Assembly: GCA_024680435.1 (NCBI GenBank)
Contig: JAILCK010000323.1
Location: forward strand, 1-58,347
Length of the DNA: 58,347 nucleotides
Direction: 5' to 3'
DNA from: Lachnospiraceae bacterium
GTDB taxonomy: Bacteria > Bacillota > Clostridia > Lachnospirales > Lachnospiraceae
Shown: positions 38,634 to 48,136 of the stretch, piece after piece
Layout: every line of letters begins with the position of its first letter
Numbering within the stretch: position 1 is the stretch's first letter
The notes under the pieces: generated by a model
What the model was told of the DNA's origin: nothing
The model's database searches: none
The model's input: the letters and a program-made list of their open reading frames with translations, nothing else
Position numbers and translations under genes: made by a program

Positions 38634-41600
38634 TAATCATCTAAATCCTTATCTATCAAATTTACGCTTACCAAAGCGGAAACACCCTTTTCCTGCATTG
38701 TTATACCATAGAGTCTGTCGGCTCTTTCCATGGTGCCTCGTCTGTGAGTGATAACAATGAACTGGGTATGCTTTGTAAGTTTATGTAAGTACTTTGCAAA
38801 TCTGTCAACGTTGCTTTCGTCAAGAGCCGCTTCAATTTCGTCAAGAAGACAGAATGGCGAAGGCTTTAAGTTCTGAATTGCAAACAATAACGCTATTGCG
38901 GTTAACGCCTTTTCACCACCGGATAACTGCATCATGTTCTGAAGTTTCTTTCCGGGTGGCTGAGCAATTATACGGATGCCTGCTTCAAGAATATCTTCCT
39001 CTTCAATAAGCTCAAGAGTACCTTTACCGCCTCCGAATAGCTCTTTAAATACCTTATCAAACTCAGAATTAATGTCTTTAAAGCTTTCTGCAAACTGCTT
39101 TCTCATGGCATCGTCAAGCTCTTGAATGATGCCTTCCAAAGTAGCCTTAGCTTCCACCAAATCATCATGCTGAGTCTTTAAGAATGTATAACGTTCCATT
39201 AAGTTTCTGTAATCTTCAATGGCATTAACGTTTACATCTCCAAGTTTCTTGATTTGATCTTTTACTGAAGAAATCTGCTTCTTCATAGAAGAAAGATCGT
39301 TCATTTCAGGATCTCTTAATGTAGATGCATCGGAAAGTGTAATTTCATATTCTTCCCACATGTAGTTAATCTGACCGGAAATTGATTCTTCAAGTTTTTC
39401 CTTCTGAGAATTAAGTCTGTAGATTTCTTTATCCAAAGCATTGATTCTTTCAGAAATTTCTTCTCTTGTCTTAAAGAATGATTTCTGCTTTTCTGTCAAA
39501 GAATCTCTGGTGTTAATATCTTCAACAAGTTCTGACTGCTTTTTATCCTGTGAAGTGTGGCTTTCAAGAATAGTCTTTTCAATCTCAGAAATATTGTTAA
39601 GCTTAATCTTGATTTCTTCTTCACCTGCAGAAATGCTGTCTATAATTTCCTTTGCATCAATTTCGTAACGCTTAATTTCATCTTCAATACGATGAAGGTT
39701 CTGGTTAACGAAATCCTGCTTCTGGATCATCTTGCTTACTTCAATGTCCCACTTTGAAAGCTCTACAGAGAATTCATTTTCTTTTTCTTTTGTAAGATCA
39801 AGACTCTCTGTATCTTTTGCTATTTCTTTTGAAATCTTTTCTTCAAGGATTTCGGAATCCTTTAATGACTTAAGGATATTTTCTTTACCTTCTTCAATAT
39901 CCTTAATCTTTTGCTCGATTTCAACGCCTTCGTTTTCTAAGTTCTTAGATCCAAGCAAAGCTTCATTTTTCTTTGCTTTGGCGTTATCAATATTAAGAGC
40001 GATGGTGTTTTGGTCAATGTACTTTTTCTGAATCTGTACCTTTAATTCCTCAACCTGCATTCTTAACTTGTTTCTGTCTGCCTTTAATTTATCGATTTCT
40101 TTTTCCAAAGAAGCGATTTCTTTTAACTCATCATCGGTCTTCTTCTTTAACTCTTCGATTTCACGACGTCTTCCGAGTAGATTGGAGTTATTCTTAAAAG
40201 CACCGCCGGAAATAGCACCGCCCGGAACAAACAATTCTCCTTCCACGGTAACCATTCTGATGCCGTAGTTATATTTCTTTGCAATTGCAATGGCGTTATC
40301 CACATTGTCAATTACAACGATTCTTCCAAGCATTGCCTTAGCAACATCCGAATACTTTTTATCTGTTGAAACCAATGTATCCGCCATGCCAAGAACACCC
40401 TTTTCATCCAAGACTTCGGGTGTTTTAAATTCCTGAGTATTTGAAATACCGGTTAAAGGTAAGAAGGTTGCACGTCCGAGTTTGTTGCTCTTTAAGAAGT
40501 TAATCATCTTCTTAGCGGTATTTTCATTGTCTGTAACAATGTTTTGAATGTTACCGCCAAGAGCTGTTTCGATAGCGGTTTCATACTTTTCTTCTACCTT
40601 AATGATATCTGCGACAACACCGATAATTCCCTTGTTTGAATCCTTTTGTTCCATAACCTTCTTAACACTTCCGCCATATCCGTCGTAGCGTTCGGTAAGG
40701 TTGGATAAAGAATCAAGCTTTGACTTATCCTTAGCATATTCAGTCTGGGTCTCTCTTAACTTTTTATCTTTATCGGCAATGAGGCTTCTGGTCTTTTCAA
40801 CCTCTTCTTCACCGTTAGAAAGCGTTTTGTTCATTTCTTCAATTTCTTTATCAACATCTTCGCTTTCTTTAAGCAAACGCTTAATATCTTCATCTTGCTT
40901 TACTTCATCTGACTTTGCAGCCAAAATCTTTGAATTAAGCTCTGCTTTTCTTATGTTTATCTGCTCTTTCATCGTGTCAAAGCGACCGATTTCAGCCTTA
41001 ATTGATGCACGTCGATTAAGCTCTTCTATGATGGTGTTTTTGCCGGTTTCAATTCTTTTGGTAATTTCTTCGAGTTCTTTTTGAACATCTTCCAAAAGCT
41101 TTGAAGCCTCACTCTTGCTTTCTTCCAAAGAAGCCATCTTAGAATCGTTTTCTTTCTTTTCCAAAGAAACTGCTTCTAAGCTCTTTTCTCTTATTTCCTT
41201 ATCTTTGTTTATTCCTTCAAGACGTTTATTTAAGTTTTCTTCATTTAACTTTCCGGATTTAATCTGCTCTTTTAAAACAAGGATTTCTCCTTCGAGTTTT
41301 TCACGCATAATGCTTGATGAAGAAAGATCGTTTCTTGCATTTTCAATCTTTTCGTTTAAAAGTGCAATCTTACCCTCTATTTCATCGTATTCTTCCTTGA
41401 TAGAATCATACTTAGCATTTGTTTCGTTGTAATCGTTATCGGCGATTTCCGCCTTCTTTTCCACAGCATCAAGCTGTTCTTTTAAACGGTTGTTTTCAAG
41501 CAAAAATACGTTAACGTCCAAAGACTTTAACTCTTCTTTTTTCTTTAAATACACTTTTGCTACTTCAGCCTGCTTTTCTAAGGGGCCAACCTGCTTTTCA

Positions 41601-42193
41601 AGCTCTGACAGAATATCCTTAATACGAACAAGGTTTGCTTCTTCGGATTCAAGTTTTTTCTGGGCTGTTTCTTTACGTCTTTTAAACTTTACGATACCTG
41701 CGGCTTCATCAAAGAGCTCACGTCTTTCTTCGGGCTTACCGGAAAGGATTTTATCAATCTGACCCTGTCCGATGATCGAATATCCTTCTTTACCTATACC
41801 TGTATCATAGAAAAGCTCGTTTACGTCCTTAAGACGGCAAACCGTTCCGTTAATCATATATTCGCTCTCACCCGAACGATATATGCGTCTTGCAACAGTT
41901 ACCTCATCGTAATCGATGGCAAGCTGATGGTCGGTGTTGTCAAGAGTAATGGCAACAAAAGCGTAGCTTAAAGGCTTACGCATTTCAGTACCGGAGAAAA
42001 TAACGTCTTGCATCGACGCGCCACGAAGCTGCTTGATACGCTGTTCACCAAGCACCCATCTTACCGCATCCGCAACATTACTCTTACCTGATCCGTTAGG
42101 GCCGACAATACCTGTAATACCCTCTTCAAACTTAAAGTTTATCTTATTTGCAAAGGACTTAAATCCATGCACCTCAATACTTTTTAAATACAT
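38633..42193 (-). CDS. smc: Chromosome segregation protein SMC
   Basis: MYLKSIEVHGFKSFANKINFKF...GIVGPNGSGKSNVADAVRWVLGEQ; hinge YDGYGGSVKKVME; C-terminal LSGGEKALTAIALLFAI...LLDEIEAALDE. Confidence 0.98.
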   Translation of the reverse strand: MYLKSIEVHGFKSFANKINFKFEEGITGIVGPNGSGKSNVADAVRWVLGEQRIKQLRGASMQDVIFSGTEMRKPLSYAFVAITLDNTDHQLAIDYDEVTVARRIYRSGESEYMINGTVCRLKDVNELFYDTGIGKEGYSIIGQGQIDKILSGKPEERRELFDEAAGIVKFKRRKETAQKKLESEEANLVRIKDILSELEKQVGPLEKQAEVAKVYLKKKEELKSLDVNVFLLENNRLKEQLDAVEKKAEIADNDYNETNAKYDSIKEEYDEIEGKIALLNEKIENARNDLSSSSIMREKLEGEILVLKEQIKSGKLNEENLNKRLEGINKDKEIREKSLEAVSLEKKENDSKMASLEESKSEASKLLEDVQKELEEITKRIETGKNTIIEELNRRASIKAEIGRFDTMKEQINIRKAELNSKILAAKSDEVKQDEDIKRLLKESEDVDKEIEEMNKTLSNGEEEVEKTRSLIADKDKKLRETQTEYAKDKSKLDSLSNLTERYDGYGGSVKKVMEQKDSNKGIIGVVADIIKVEEKYETAIETALGGNIQNIVTDNENTAKKMINFLKSNKLGRATFLPLTGISNTQEFKTPEVLDEKGVLGMADTLVSTDKKYSDVAKAMLGRIVVIDNVDNAIAIAKKYNYGIRMVTVEGELFVPGGAISGGAFKNNSNLLGRRREIEELKKKTDDELKEIASLEKEIDKLKADRNKLRMQVEELKVQIQKKYIDQNTIALNIDNAKAKKNEALLGSKNLENEGVEIEQKIKDIEEGKENILKSLKDSEILEEKISKEIAKDTESLDLTKEKENEFSVELSKWDIEVSKMIQKQDFVNQNLHRIEDEIKRYEIDAKEIIDSISAGEEEIKIKLNNISEIEKTILESHTSQDKKQSELVEDINTRDSLTEKQKSFFKTREEISERINALDKEIYRLNSQKEKLEESISGQINYMWEEYEITLSDASTLRDPEMNDLSSMKKQISSVKDQIKKLGDVNVNAIEDYRNLMERYTFLKTQHDDLVEAKATLEGIIQELDDAMRKQFAESFKDINSEFDKVFKELFGGGKGTLELIEEEDILEAGIRIIAQPPGKKLQNMMQLSGGEKALTAIALLFAIQNLKPSPFCLLDEIEAALDESNVDRFAKYLHKLTKHTQFIVITHRRGTMERADRLYGITMQEKGVSALVSVNLIDKDLDD

Positions 42194-42210
42194 ACTATCC
42201 TCATACGAAA

Positions 42211-42903
42211 TTACTTTTTGATTTTTTTAATGGCCTCAAAAGCAGCCTTTTGCTGTGCGGCTTTCTTGGTGCGCCCCGTTCCTACGGCAAGCTCTTTATC
42301 CTGTACGCTTACCCTTACCGTGAAGGTTTTGTCGTGCTCGGGACCTTCTTCTTTAATGACATCGTATTTTAAAACTTCGTTATGGTCGATTTGCTGAATC
42401 ATTTCCTGAAGGATAGTTTTTGAATCAACAAAAAGCTCATCCTCAGTAAGCTCACCCATAATATGATTATCCACATATTTTCTGGCTTCTTCCAAGCCGC
42501 CGTCTAAATATATTGCACCAAGAATTGCTTCAGTGACATCAGCCAAAATGGAATCTCTCTCTCGTCCTCCGGCAGCTTCTTCGCCTTTACCAAAGAAAAT
42601 ATACTTTCCCAAATGCATTCCTCTTGCACATATAGCCAAAGAAGGTTCACATACCATAGAGGCTCGTTTCTTTGAAAGACCGCCTTCGGGAACATTCGGA
42701 TACTTATCATACAAATACTCGCTTGAAATAAGTTCTAAAACCGAATCCCCCAAAAATTCCAGGCGTTCGTAGTGAGCACGCCTGTTAATCTTCATTTCAT
42801 TTGTGTAAGAACTGTGGGTAACAGCTTCAAGAAGCAGCTGGGTGTTTTTAAATTTATACCCAATCTCTTCTTCAAGTCGTTCAACCGTTTCGTCAAGATT
42901 CAT
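42211..42903 (-). CDS. rnc: Ribonuclease III
   Basis: YERLEFLGDSVLELISSEYLY signature; dsRBD at the C-terminus. Confidence 0.97.
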   Translation of the reverse strand: MNLDETVERLEEEIGYKFKNTQLLLEAVTHSSYTNEMKINRRAHYERLEFLGDSVLELISSEYLYDKYPNVPEGGLSKKRASMVCEPSLAICARGMHLGKYIFFGKGEEAAGGRERDSILADVTEAILGAIYLDGGLEEARKYVDNHIMGELTEDELFVDSKTILQEMIQQIDHNEVLKYDVIKEEGPEHDKTFTVRVSVQDKELAVGTGRTKKAAQQKAAFEAIKKIKK

Positions 42904-42920
42904 CTTTGACTCCTCTTCGT

Positions 42921-42952
42921 AAAATAAAGAAAGCTTACGCTTTCTTTATTTT
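42921..42952 (-). terminator. Perfect 14-bp hairpin overlapping the acpP stop codon, 5' of rnc
   Basis: Minus strand AAAATAAAGAAAGC-GTAA-GCTTTCTTTATTTT; GUAA tetraloop contains the acpP UAA stop. Terminator-like but A/U-rich and lacking a strong separate U-tract. Confidence 0.6.
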
Positions 42953-43168
42953 CTTTATCTTTTCTATAATGTCGCCTACGGTAGAAACCGCGTAAATACT
43001 GTCTTTAGGCAAGATAACGCAGAATTTTTCTTCAACATTCATAATAATTCTGCATATATCCAAAGAATCAGCACCAAGGTCTTCAACAAATGTGGTGGTG
43101 TCTTCCACTTCATTTGGGTCTAACTTCATAACCTCGGCAACGATATTTTTTATAATTTCTGTTTCCAT
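42935..43168 (-). CDS. acpP: Acyl carrier protein
   Basis: DTTTFVEDLGADSLDICRIIMNVEEKF, DSL phosphopantetheine site. Confidence 0.96.
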   Translation of the reverse strand: METEIIKNIVAEVMKLDPNEVEDTTTFVEDLGADSLDICRIIMNVEEKFCVILPKDSIYAVSTVGDIIEKIKKIKKA

Positions 43169-43181
43169 TTAACTAAAACTC

Positions 43182-44192
43182 CTAGTCGGCCGATTTAAGC
43201 TTTTCACTTATAAGGCCGTTAATATTCTGTTCTTTAAAGGTGATAGCCTGTAAAACAGAATTCTTTATTTCTATATGTTTTGAACTTCCGTGGGTCTTAA
43301 TAACAAGACCGTTAAGTCCAAGAAGCGGAGCTCCGCCATGATCTTCCAAAGAAAAACCTTTTAAAGTATTCTTTAAGGTTGACTTTACAAGCAATGCACC
43401 GATTTTACTCTTTAAAGAAGACATAAGGCCTTTCTTTATTACCTTTACAAGTGACATTGCAACGCCTTCATACATTTTTACAATAACATTACCCGTAAAA
43501 GCTTCACACACTATAACATCAGCCTGACCTGCAGGAATGTCTCTTGCTTCAATGCTTCCTATAAAGTTGATATCGGAACAGTTTTTAAGCAAAGGATATG
43601 TTTCTTTAACCAAAGCATTACCCTTTTCTTCTTCAGCGCCTATGTTAACAATGGCAACTCTGGGATTCTTAACCCCCACAACATTCTCCATGTATACAGA
43701 ACCCATCTTTGCAAATTGCACAAGATGACTGGGACGTGCATCAACATTTGCGCCACAGTCTATAAGCAAAGAAACTCCTTCTGTTGTGGGAATAAGGGGA
43801 GCAAGAGGCGGTCTTTCAACGCCCTTTAACCTTCCGACAATTACCTGTCCTCCCACTAAAACAGCGCCGGTGCTTCCCGCGGAAAGAAAAGCATCGCACT
43901 TTCCGTCTCGAGTAAGTTCCAAGCCTTTAACAATGGAAGAATCTTTCTTCTTTCTGATGGCAAGAACCGGAGGTTCATTGGGATCGATTACTTCCTCTGC
44001 ATTTATAACTTCAACTCTTGCTTTATCATATTCGTATTTTTTTAATTCATTCTCAATAGCGGTTTCAATACCCACTAAAATAACCTTTACCGCATCGGAT
44101 TCATTGACGGCTTCAATTGCTCCCTTAACTATCTCAAGGGGAGCGTTATCTCCGCCCATTGCATCCACGCAAACCGTGACCATTTCTTTCAT
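43182..44192 (-). CDS. plsX: Phosphate acyltransferase PlsX
   Basis: VTVCVDAMGGDNAPLEIVKGAIEA, SAGSTGAVLVGGQ, GLNGLVIKTHGSS; ATG at 44192 with upstream GAGG. Confidence 0.96.
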   Translation of the reverse strand: MKEMVTVCVDAMGGDNAPLEIVKGAIEAVNESDAVKVILVGIETAIENELKKYEYDKARVEVINAEEVIDPNEPPVLAIRKKKDSSIVKGLELTRDGKCDAFLSAGSTGAVLVGGQVIVGRLKGVERPPLAPLIPTTEGVSLLIDCGANVDARPSHLVQFAKMGSVYMENVVGVKNPRVAIVNIGAEEEKGNALVKETYPLLKNCSDINFIGSIEARDIPAGQADVIVCEAFTGNVIVKMYEGVAMSLVKVIKKGLMSSLKSKIGALLVKSTLKNTLKGFSLEDHGGAPLLGLNGLVIKTHGSSKHIEIKNSVLQAITFKEQNINGLISEKLKSAD

Positions 44193-44279
44193 TAAGGTAC
44201 CTCTGTGATTATATTTGAATAAATCTTTTGGCAAAATCGCCACTTTTAACTATACATATAAACAGTCAAAAAAGCAAGA

Positions 44280-44312
44280 AAAAAGGACTTTCGAATACTC
44301 GAAAGTCCTAAT
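44280..44312 (-). terminator. Rho-independent terminator between rpmF and plsX
   Basis: Minus strand AGGACTTTCGA-gta-TTCGAAAGTCCTTTTTTC. Confidence 0.85.
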
Positions 44313-44326
44313 GATTCTAAGAAGAA

Positions 44327-44506
44327 TTAATCTACTGCTACGATTTCTTTCTTGTTGTAAGAACCGCAAGCTTTGCAAACTCTGTGAGGCATCATTAAAG
44401 CGCCACACTTTGAGCACTTTACCAATGTAGGTGCGCTCATCTTCCAATTTGCTCTTCTCTTATCTCTTCTACCTTTTGAAGATTTATTCTTGGGACAAAT
44501 AGACAT
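44327..44506 (-). CDS. rpmF: 50S ribosomal protein L32 (59 aa, not in the supplied ORF track)
   Basis: Minus strand translates MSICPKNKSSKGRRDKRRANWKMSAPTLVKCSKCGALMMPHRVCKACGSYNKKEIVAVD*; four Zn cysteines; follows DUF177. Confidence 0.95.
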   Translation of the reverse strand: MSICPKNKSSKGRRDKRRANWKMSAPTLVKCSKCGALMMPHRVCKACGSYNKKEIVAVD

Positions 44507-44508
44507 CG

Positions 44509-45057
44509 TTACACCTCCTTATACGCGTTAAAGATATCACTTATAGCTGCCATGCGGGGGTCAGGGACAAACGTGTCGCAACCACACTCACCATCGTTTA
44601 GGTTTTTGCCGCAGACGGGACACAATCCCTTGCATGTCTCCTTACACAAAACCTTCATAGGCAGGCTCATAATCAATTCATTGTTTATAAGAGTTTCTGA
44701 GTTAAGTTCGTAGCCTTCCATGAAATCTTGATAGTCATCCTCATCTTCCTCATGGAATCCATCGGGCTTAACTACTGAATAATCAAATGACATAGGTACC
44801 GTAACCTTTACAGGTTTTAAGCATCTGTCACAGGGACTCTCAATCACTACTTTCATGTCCCCCTTTAGCATAAGTTTTCCGCCACCGACATTTTCAACAA
44901 GTAAATTAAGATCATCTTTTTCGACAATCGGTAACTCATTGATACCATCGTTAAAAACCTGTGCCTCATAAGGAACCTTGATTTCAGCCCTTTTACCATC
45001 AACTTCAAAATAGTCGGTAAGGTTAATCAGCATACTCTCACTCCTATCCACACTCAA
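44509..45057 (-). CDS. DUF177 (YceD-like) protein
   Basis: Cys motif LCKETCKGLCPVCGKNLNDGECGC; immediately upstream of rpmF. Confidence 0.92.
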   Translation of the reverse strand: MSVDRSESMLINLTDYFEVDGKRAEIKVPYEAQVFNDGINELPIVEKDDLNLLVENVGGGKLMLKGDMKVVIESPCDRCLKPVKVTVPMSFDYSVVKPDGFHEEDEDDYQDFMEGYELNSETLINNELIMSLPMKVLCKETCKGLCPVCGKNLNDGECGCDTFVPDPRMAAISDIFNAYKEV

Positions 45058-45060
45058 GTG

Positions 45061-45089
45061 ATTATATAGGGGTATGCATCGTTTGTCAA
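45061..45089 (-). promoter_or_regulatory. Perfect-consensus sigma-A promoter (TTGACA-N17-TATAAT) for yceD-rpmF
   Basis: -35 at 45084-45089, 17-nt spacer, -10 at 45061-45066. Confidence 0.8.
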
Positions 45090-45136
45090 GAGAATTCTGA
45101 TTAAAAATCCTACTTATACGCTACCCGGAAATCTAA

Positions 45137-46139
45137 CTAAACAAGCTGTGCCTGTACAGCGGTTAATGCTACAACACCTACGATATCTTCCCATGAACAT
45201 CCTCTGGACAAATCGTTAACTGGTTTGGCAATACCCTGAAGCATAGGTCCGTAAGCTTCAGCCTTACCAAGTCTTTGAACAAGCTTGTATCCAATGTTAC
45301 CTGCGTCAAGGTTAGGGAACACCAAAACATTTGCTTTACCTGCAACTTCAGAGCCGGGAGCCTTTGACTTAGCTACTGAAGGAACCAATGCTGCGTCAAG
45401 CTGAAGTTCACCGTCAATGCAAAGACCGGGATATTCTTCATGAGCAATTCTTGTAGCTTCAACTACTTTATCAACAAGCGCATGCTTTGCGCTTCCCTTT
45501 GTGGAGTGAGAAAGCATTGCGATAATAGGCTTTGCTCCAATCAAGTTTTTAAAGCTCTTTGCACTTGTATCCGCTATGGCTGCAAGCTCTTCGGAATTAG
45601 GATCCTGGTTAAGTCCGCAATCCGCAAAAAGGAAGGTTCCGTTTTCACCGTACTGGCAATCCGGTACATCAAGGATAAAGAAACCGGAAACAAGTTTAAC
45701 ACCGGGTGCAGTGTGAAGAATCTGAAGAGCAGGTCTTAAAGTATCAGCTGTAGCATGACAGCATCCTGCCACCATTCCGTCTGCATCATTTGCCTTAACC
45801 ATCATTACGCCAAAGGTTAAGTAATCGCTTAAAAGAATTTCTCTTGCCTTTTCGGGTGTCATTCCTTTTGCTTTTCTTGTTTCATATAAAAGGTCCACAT
45901 ATTCATCAAGTTTTTCGGTTGTTTTAGGGTTAACAACCGTAACCTTGGAAAGATCGACTTCAAGCCAGTTTGCGCCGTCCATAATCTTTTCTTTATCACC
46001 GACCATAATAATATCGGCAATGTTTTCTTCAATAATATGTGCCGCAGCAATCAACACTCTCTTATCATTTGATTCGGGAAGAACGATTGTCTTTTTATCT
46101 ATTCTTGCCTTCTTTTTAATGCCGTCAATAAAAGCCATT
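45137..46139 (-). CDS. pta: Phosphate acetyltransferase
   Basis: IVLPESNDKRVLIAAAHI, GMVAGCCHATADTLRPALQIL, MLSHSTKGSAKHALVDKV, VLVFPNLDAGNIGYKLVQRLG; ATG at 46139 with SD. Confidence 0.96.
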
Positions 46140-46290
46140 TGTTTGCCTCCAAAAAAATATTTCATAAAAGAAAGTACGTATTTCCACAGTTATGGATTGT
46201 TTATAATTTAACAAAATATTAATGTGATAAAAATAAAATAAATCTGTGTATAATCTTCTCTTTTATAGTACATTATGAATTATAACGGAA

Positions 46291-46304
46291 TGTAAGCACT
46301 TTCA
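46291..46304. promoter_or_regulatory. Candidate cre (CcpA) site upstream of pta and tmcAL
   Basis: TGTAAGCACTTTCA vs cre consensus TGWAANCGNTNWCA: one mismatch (CG to CA). Confidence 0.55.
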
Positions 46305-46401
46305 CAATACCATCTTGTGTACTAAATCAAATACAATTTTGATTGTTTAATATCTCACAATGTGTTAAAATTTTGTCAAAAGATGATTTGGAGACAACAC
46401 T

Positions 46402-47586
46402 ATGACTATTGCTGCTGTTATATGCGAATACAATCCCTTCCATAACGGGCACAAATATCAGCTTGATATGATAAGAAAGAAACTCAATGCCGATTATATT
46501 ATTTGCATTATGAGCGGTGACTATGTGCAGCGAGGTGAGCCCGCCATCTTTTCTAAAGAAATAAGAACCAGGTGGGCGCTTGAAAACGGAGCAGACCTTG
46601 TGTTACAGCTTCCTATTGCTTATGCAACAGGAAGTGCGGATTTGTTTGCAACGGGAGCCGTATCTATTTTAAACAGACTTAACTGTGTTGATTATCTATG
46701 CTTTGGCTCAGAATGCGGTGATATCGATACTCTTTGCATTTGCGCCGAAAAGCTGTTAACAGAAGGCCAGGTGGGCTCTGAAGGAATAAGAGCTTTAATG
46801 AAGCAGGGAAACACATTTGCGAAATCCCGCTATCTTCTGTTCCCCGAATTTGAGATGCTTCTTCAGTATTCAAACAACGTGCTTGCTTTAGAATACATAA
46901 TGGCATTAATGCGAACAAACAGTTCAATTAAGCCATACACCATAAAGCGTGAAGGCGCGGACTATGATGATACTACAATTAATTCAGATGAAAAGTATTT
47001 AAGTGCTACCGCCATTCGCAAGGCTTTTATGGACAAAGAAACCGAAAAGATAAAGCCCTTTGTCCCTTATAATCCCGATACAATCGGGCAAAAGCCGGTA
47101 TTTATGAATGATTATTCGGGAGAAATGTTCTACTGCTTATTAACTAAGCAAGATACAATTCATGAACATCTTGAAACAAGTGAAGACTTAACAAAACGAA
47201 TGATATCAGAGCTTTATTCTTTTACGGATTTAACATCTTATATCGATCATATAAAAGCTAAAAACTATACCTTTACAAGGATTTCAAGAACTCTCCTTCA
47301 TATTCTTTTAGGAATTAAAGGAAGTAACACTATGTATAAAGAAATGATTAAGCATGTAACCCACGTAAAAGTCCTTGGCTTTAAAGAGTCATCAAAGGAC
47401 CTTCTTACAATCATTTCGGACAAAAGCACCATAACACTTATGACTAAGGTTCCGGGCATTTATGAAACCCTTAACAGTGTTACAAAAAGCGTTGTTGATG
47501 ATGAAGTCTTCGCTTCTTCTTTATACGGCGTGAAGTGTGGAAATGTTACGCATGAATTTTCAAAGCAAATTATTTTGGTTAAATAA
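46402..47586 (+). CDS. tmcAL: tRNA(Met) cytidine acetate ligase
   Basis: MTIAAVICEYNPFHNGHKYQLDMIRKKLNADYIICIMSGDYVQRGEPAIFSKEIRTRWALENGADLVLQLP: nucleotidyltransferase HxGH-like motif of YlbM/TmcAL. Confidence 0.93.
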   Translation: MTIAAVICEYNPFHNGHKYQLDMIRKKLNADYIICIMSGDYVQRGEPAIFSKEIRTRWALENGADLVLQLPIAYATGSADLFATGAVSILNRLNCVDYLCFGSECGDIDTLCICAEKLLTEGQVGSEGIRALMKQGNTFAKSRYLLFPEFEMLLQYSNNVLALEYIMALMRTNSSIKPYTIKREGADYDDTTINSDEKYLSATAIRKAFMDKETEKIKPFVPYNPDTIGQKPVFMNDYSGEMFYCLLTKQDTIHEHLETSEDLTKRMISELYSFTDLTSYIDHIKAKNYTFTRISRTLLHILLGIKGSNTMYKEMIKHVTHVKVLGFKESSKDLLTIISDKSTITLMTKVPGIYETLNSVTKSVVDDEVFASSLYGVKCGNVTHEFSKQIILVK

Positions 47587-47651
47587 TAGTTTGACGATTA
47601 CAGTTTGTTTTGATAATTTAGATAAAGAAAACTAAATAAGAGGTGATTAAA

Positions 47652-48089
47652 ATGAAAAAGAACTTAGTAAAAAGATTATCCTATCTTCTTATGGTTGTTT
47701 TAGTTTTGGCTATGACAGTTTTAACAAGCTGTTCAAAAGAGGCTGCTAAAGCTAACACAAACACTGAAGCAAGCGCTGAAGCAAATGTTGTAGGAGAAGG
47801 AAACACTCAGTTTACATTCAAGGTAGTTGATATGGATGGAACAGAAACAGTTTTCACCGTTAAAACAGATGAAACTACCGTTGGTGCCGCATTACTTAAC
47901 GCAGGCCTTATCGCAGGTGATGAAACAGAATACGGTCTTTATGTAAAGACTGTAAACGGTGTTGTGGCAGATTATGATGTTGACCAGACTTTCTGGGGAT
48001 TCTACATTGATGATGAATTTGCTTCAACAGGTGTTGATTCTACTCCACTTAATCCCGAAAGCGTTTATACATTTAAAAAGCAGAAATAA
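47652..48089 (+). CDS. DUF4430-domain lipoprotein
   Basis: Signal peptide with lipobox LTSC; FTVKTDETTVGAALLNAGLIAGDETEYGLYVKTVNG...YDVDQTFWGFYIDDE typical of DUF4430. Confidence 0.87.
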   Translation: MKKNLVKRLSYLLMVVLVLAMTVLTSCSKEAAKANTNTEASAEANVVGEGNTQFTFKVVDMDGTETVFTVKTDETTVGAALLNAGLIAGDETEYGLYVKTVNGVVADYDVDQTFWGFYIDDEFASTGVDSTPLNPESVYTFKKQK

Positions 48090-48098
48090 TTTATACAA

Positions 48099-48134
48099 AG
48101 AAAAAGAGTATTCCAATCGGAATACTCTTTATTA
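48099..48134. terminator. Bidirectional terminator between convergent genes
   Basis: AAAGAGTATTCC-aatc-GGAATACTCTTTATTATTTT; A-rich left flank and T-rich right flank. Confidence 0.85.
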
Positions 48135-48136
48135 TT

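Noticed and set aside
40701-41084. 127-aa and neighbouring plus-strand ORFs antisense to smc
   Set aside because: Ser/Leu/Phe-rich translations produced by the Lys/Glu-rich coiled-coil on the other strand; no RBS or family similarity.
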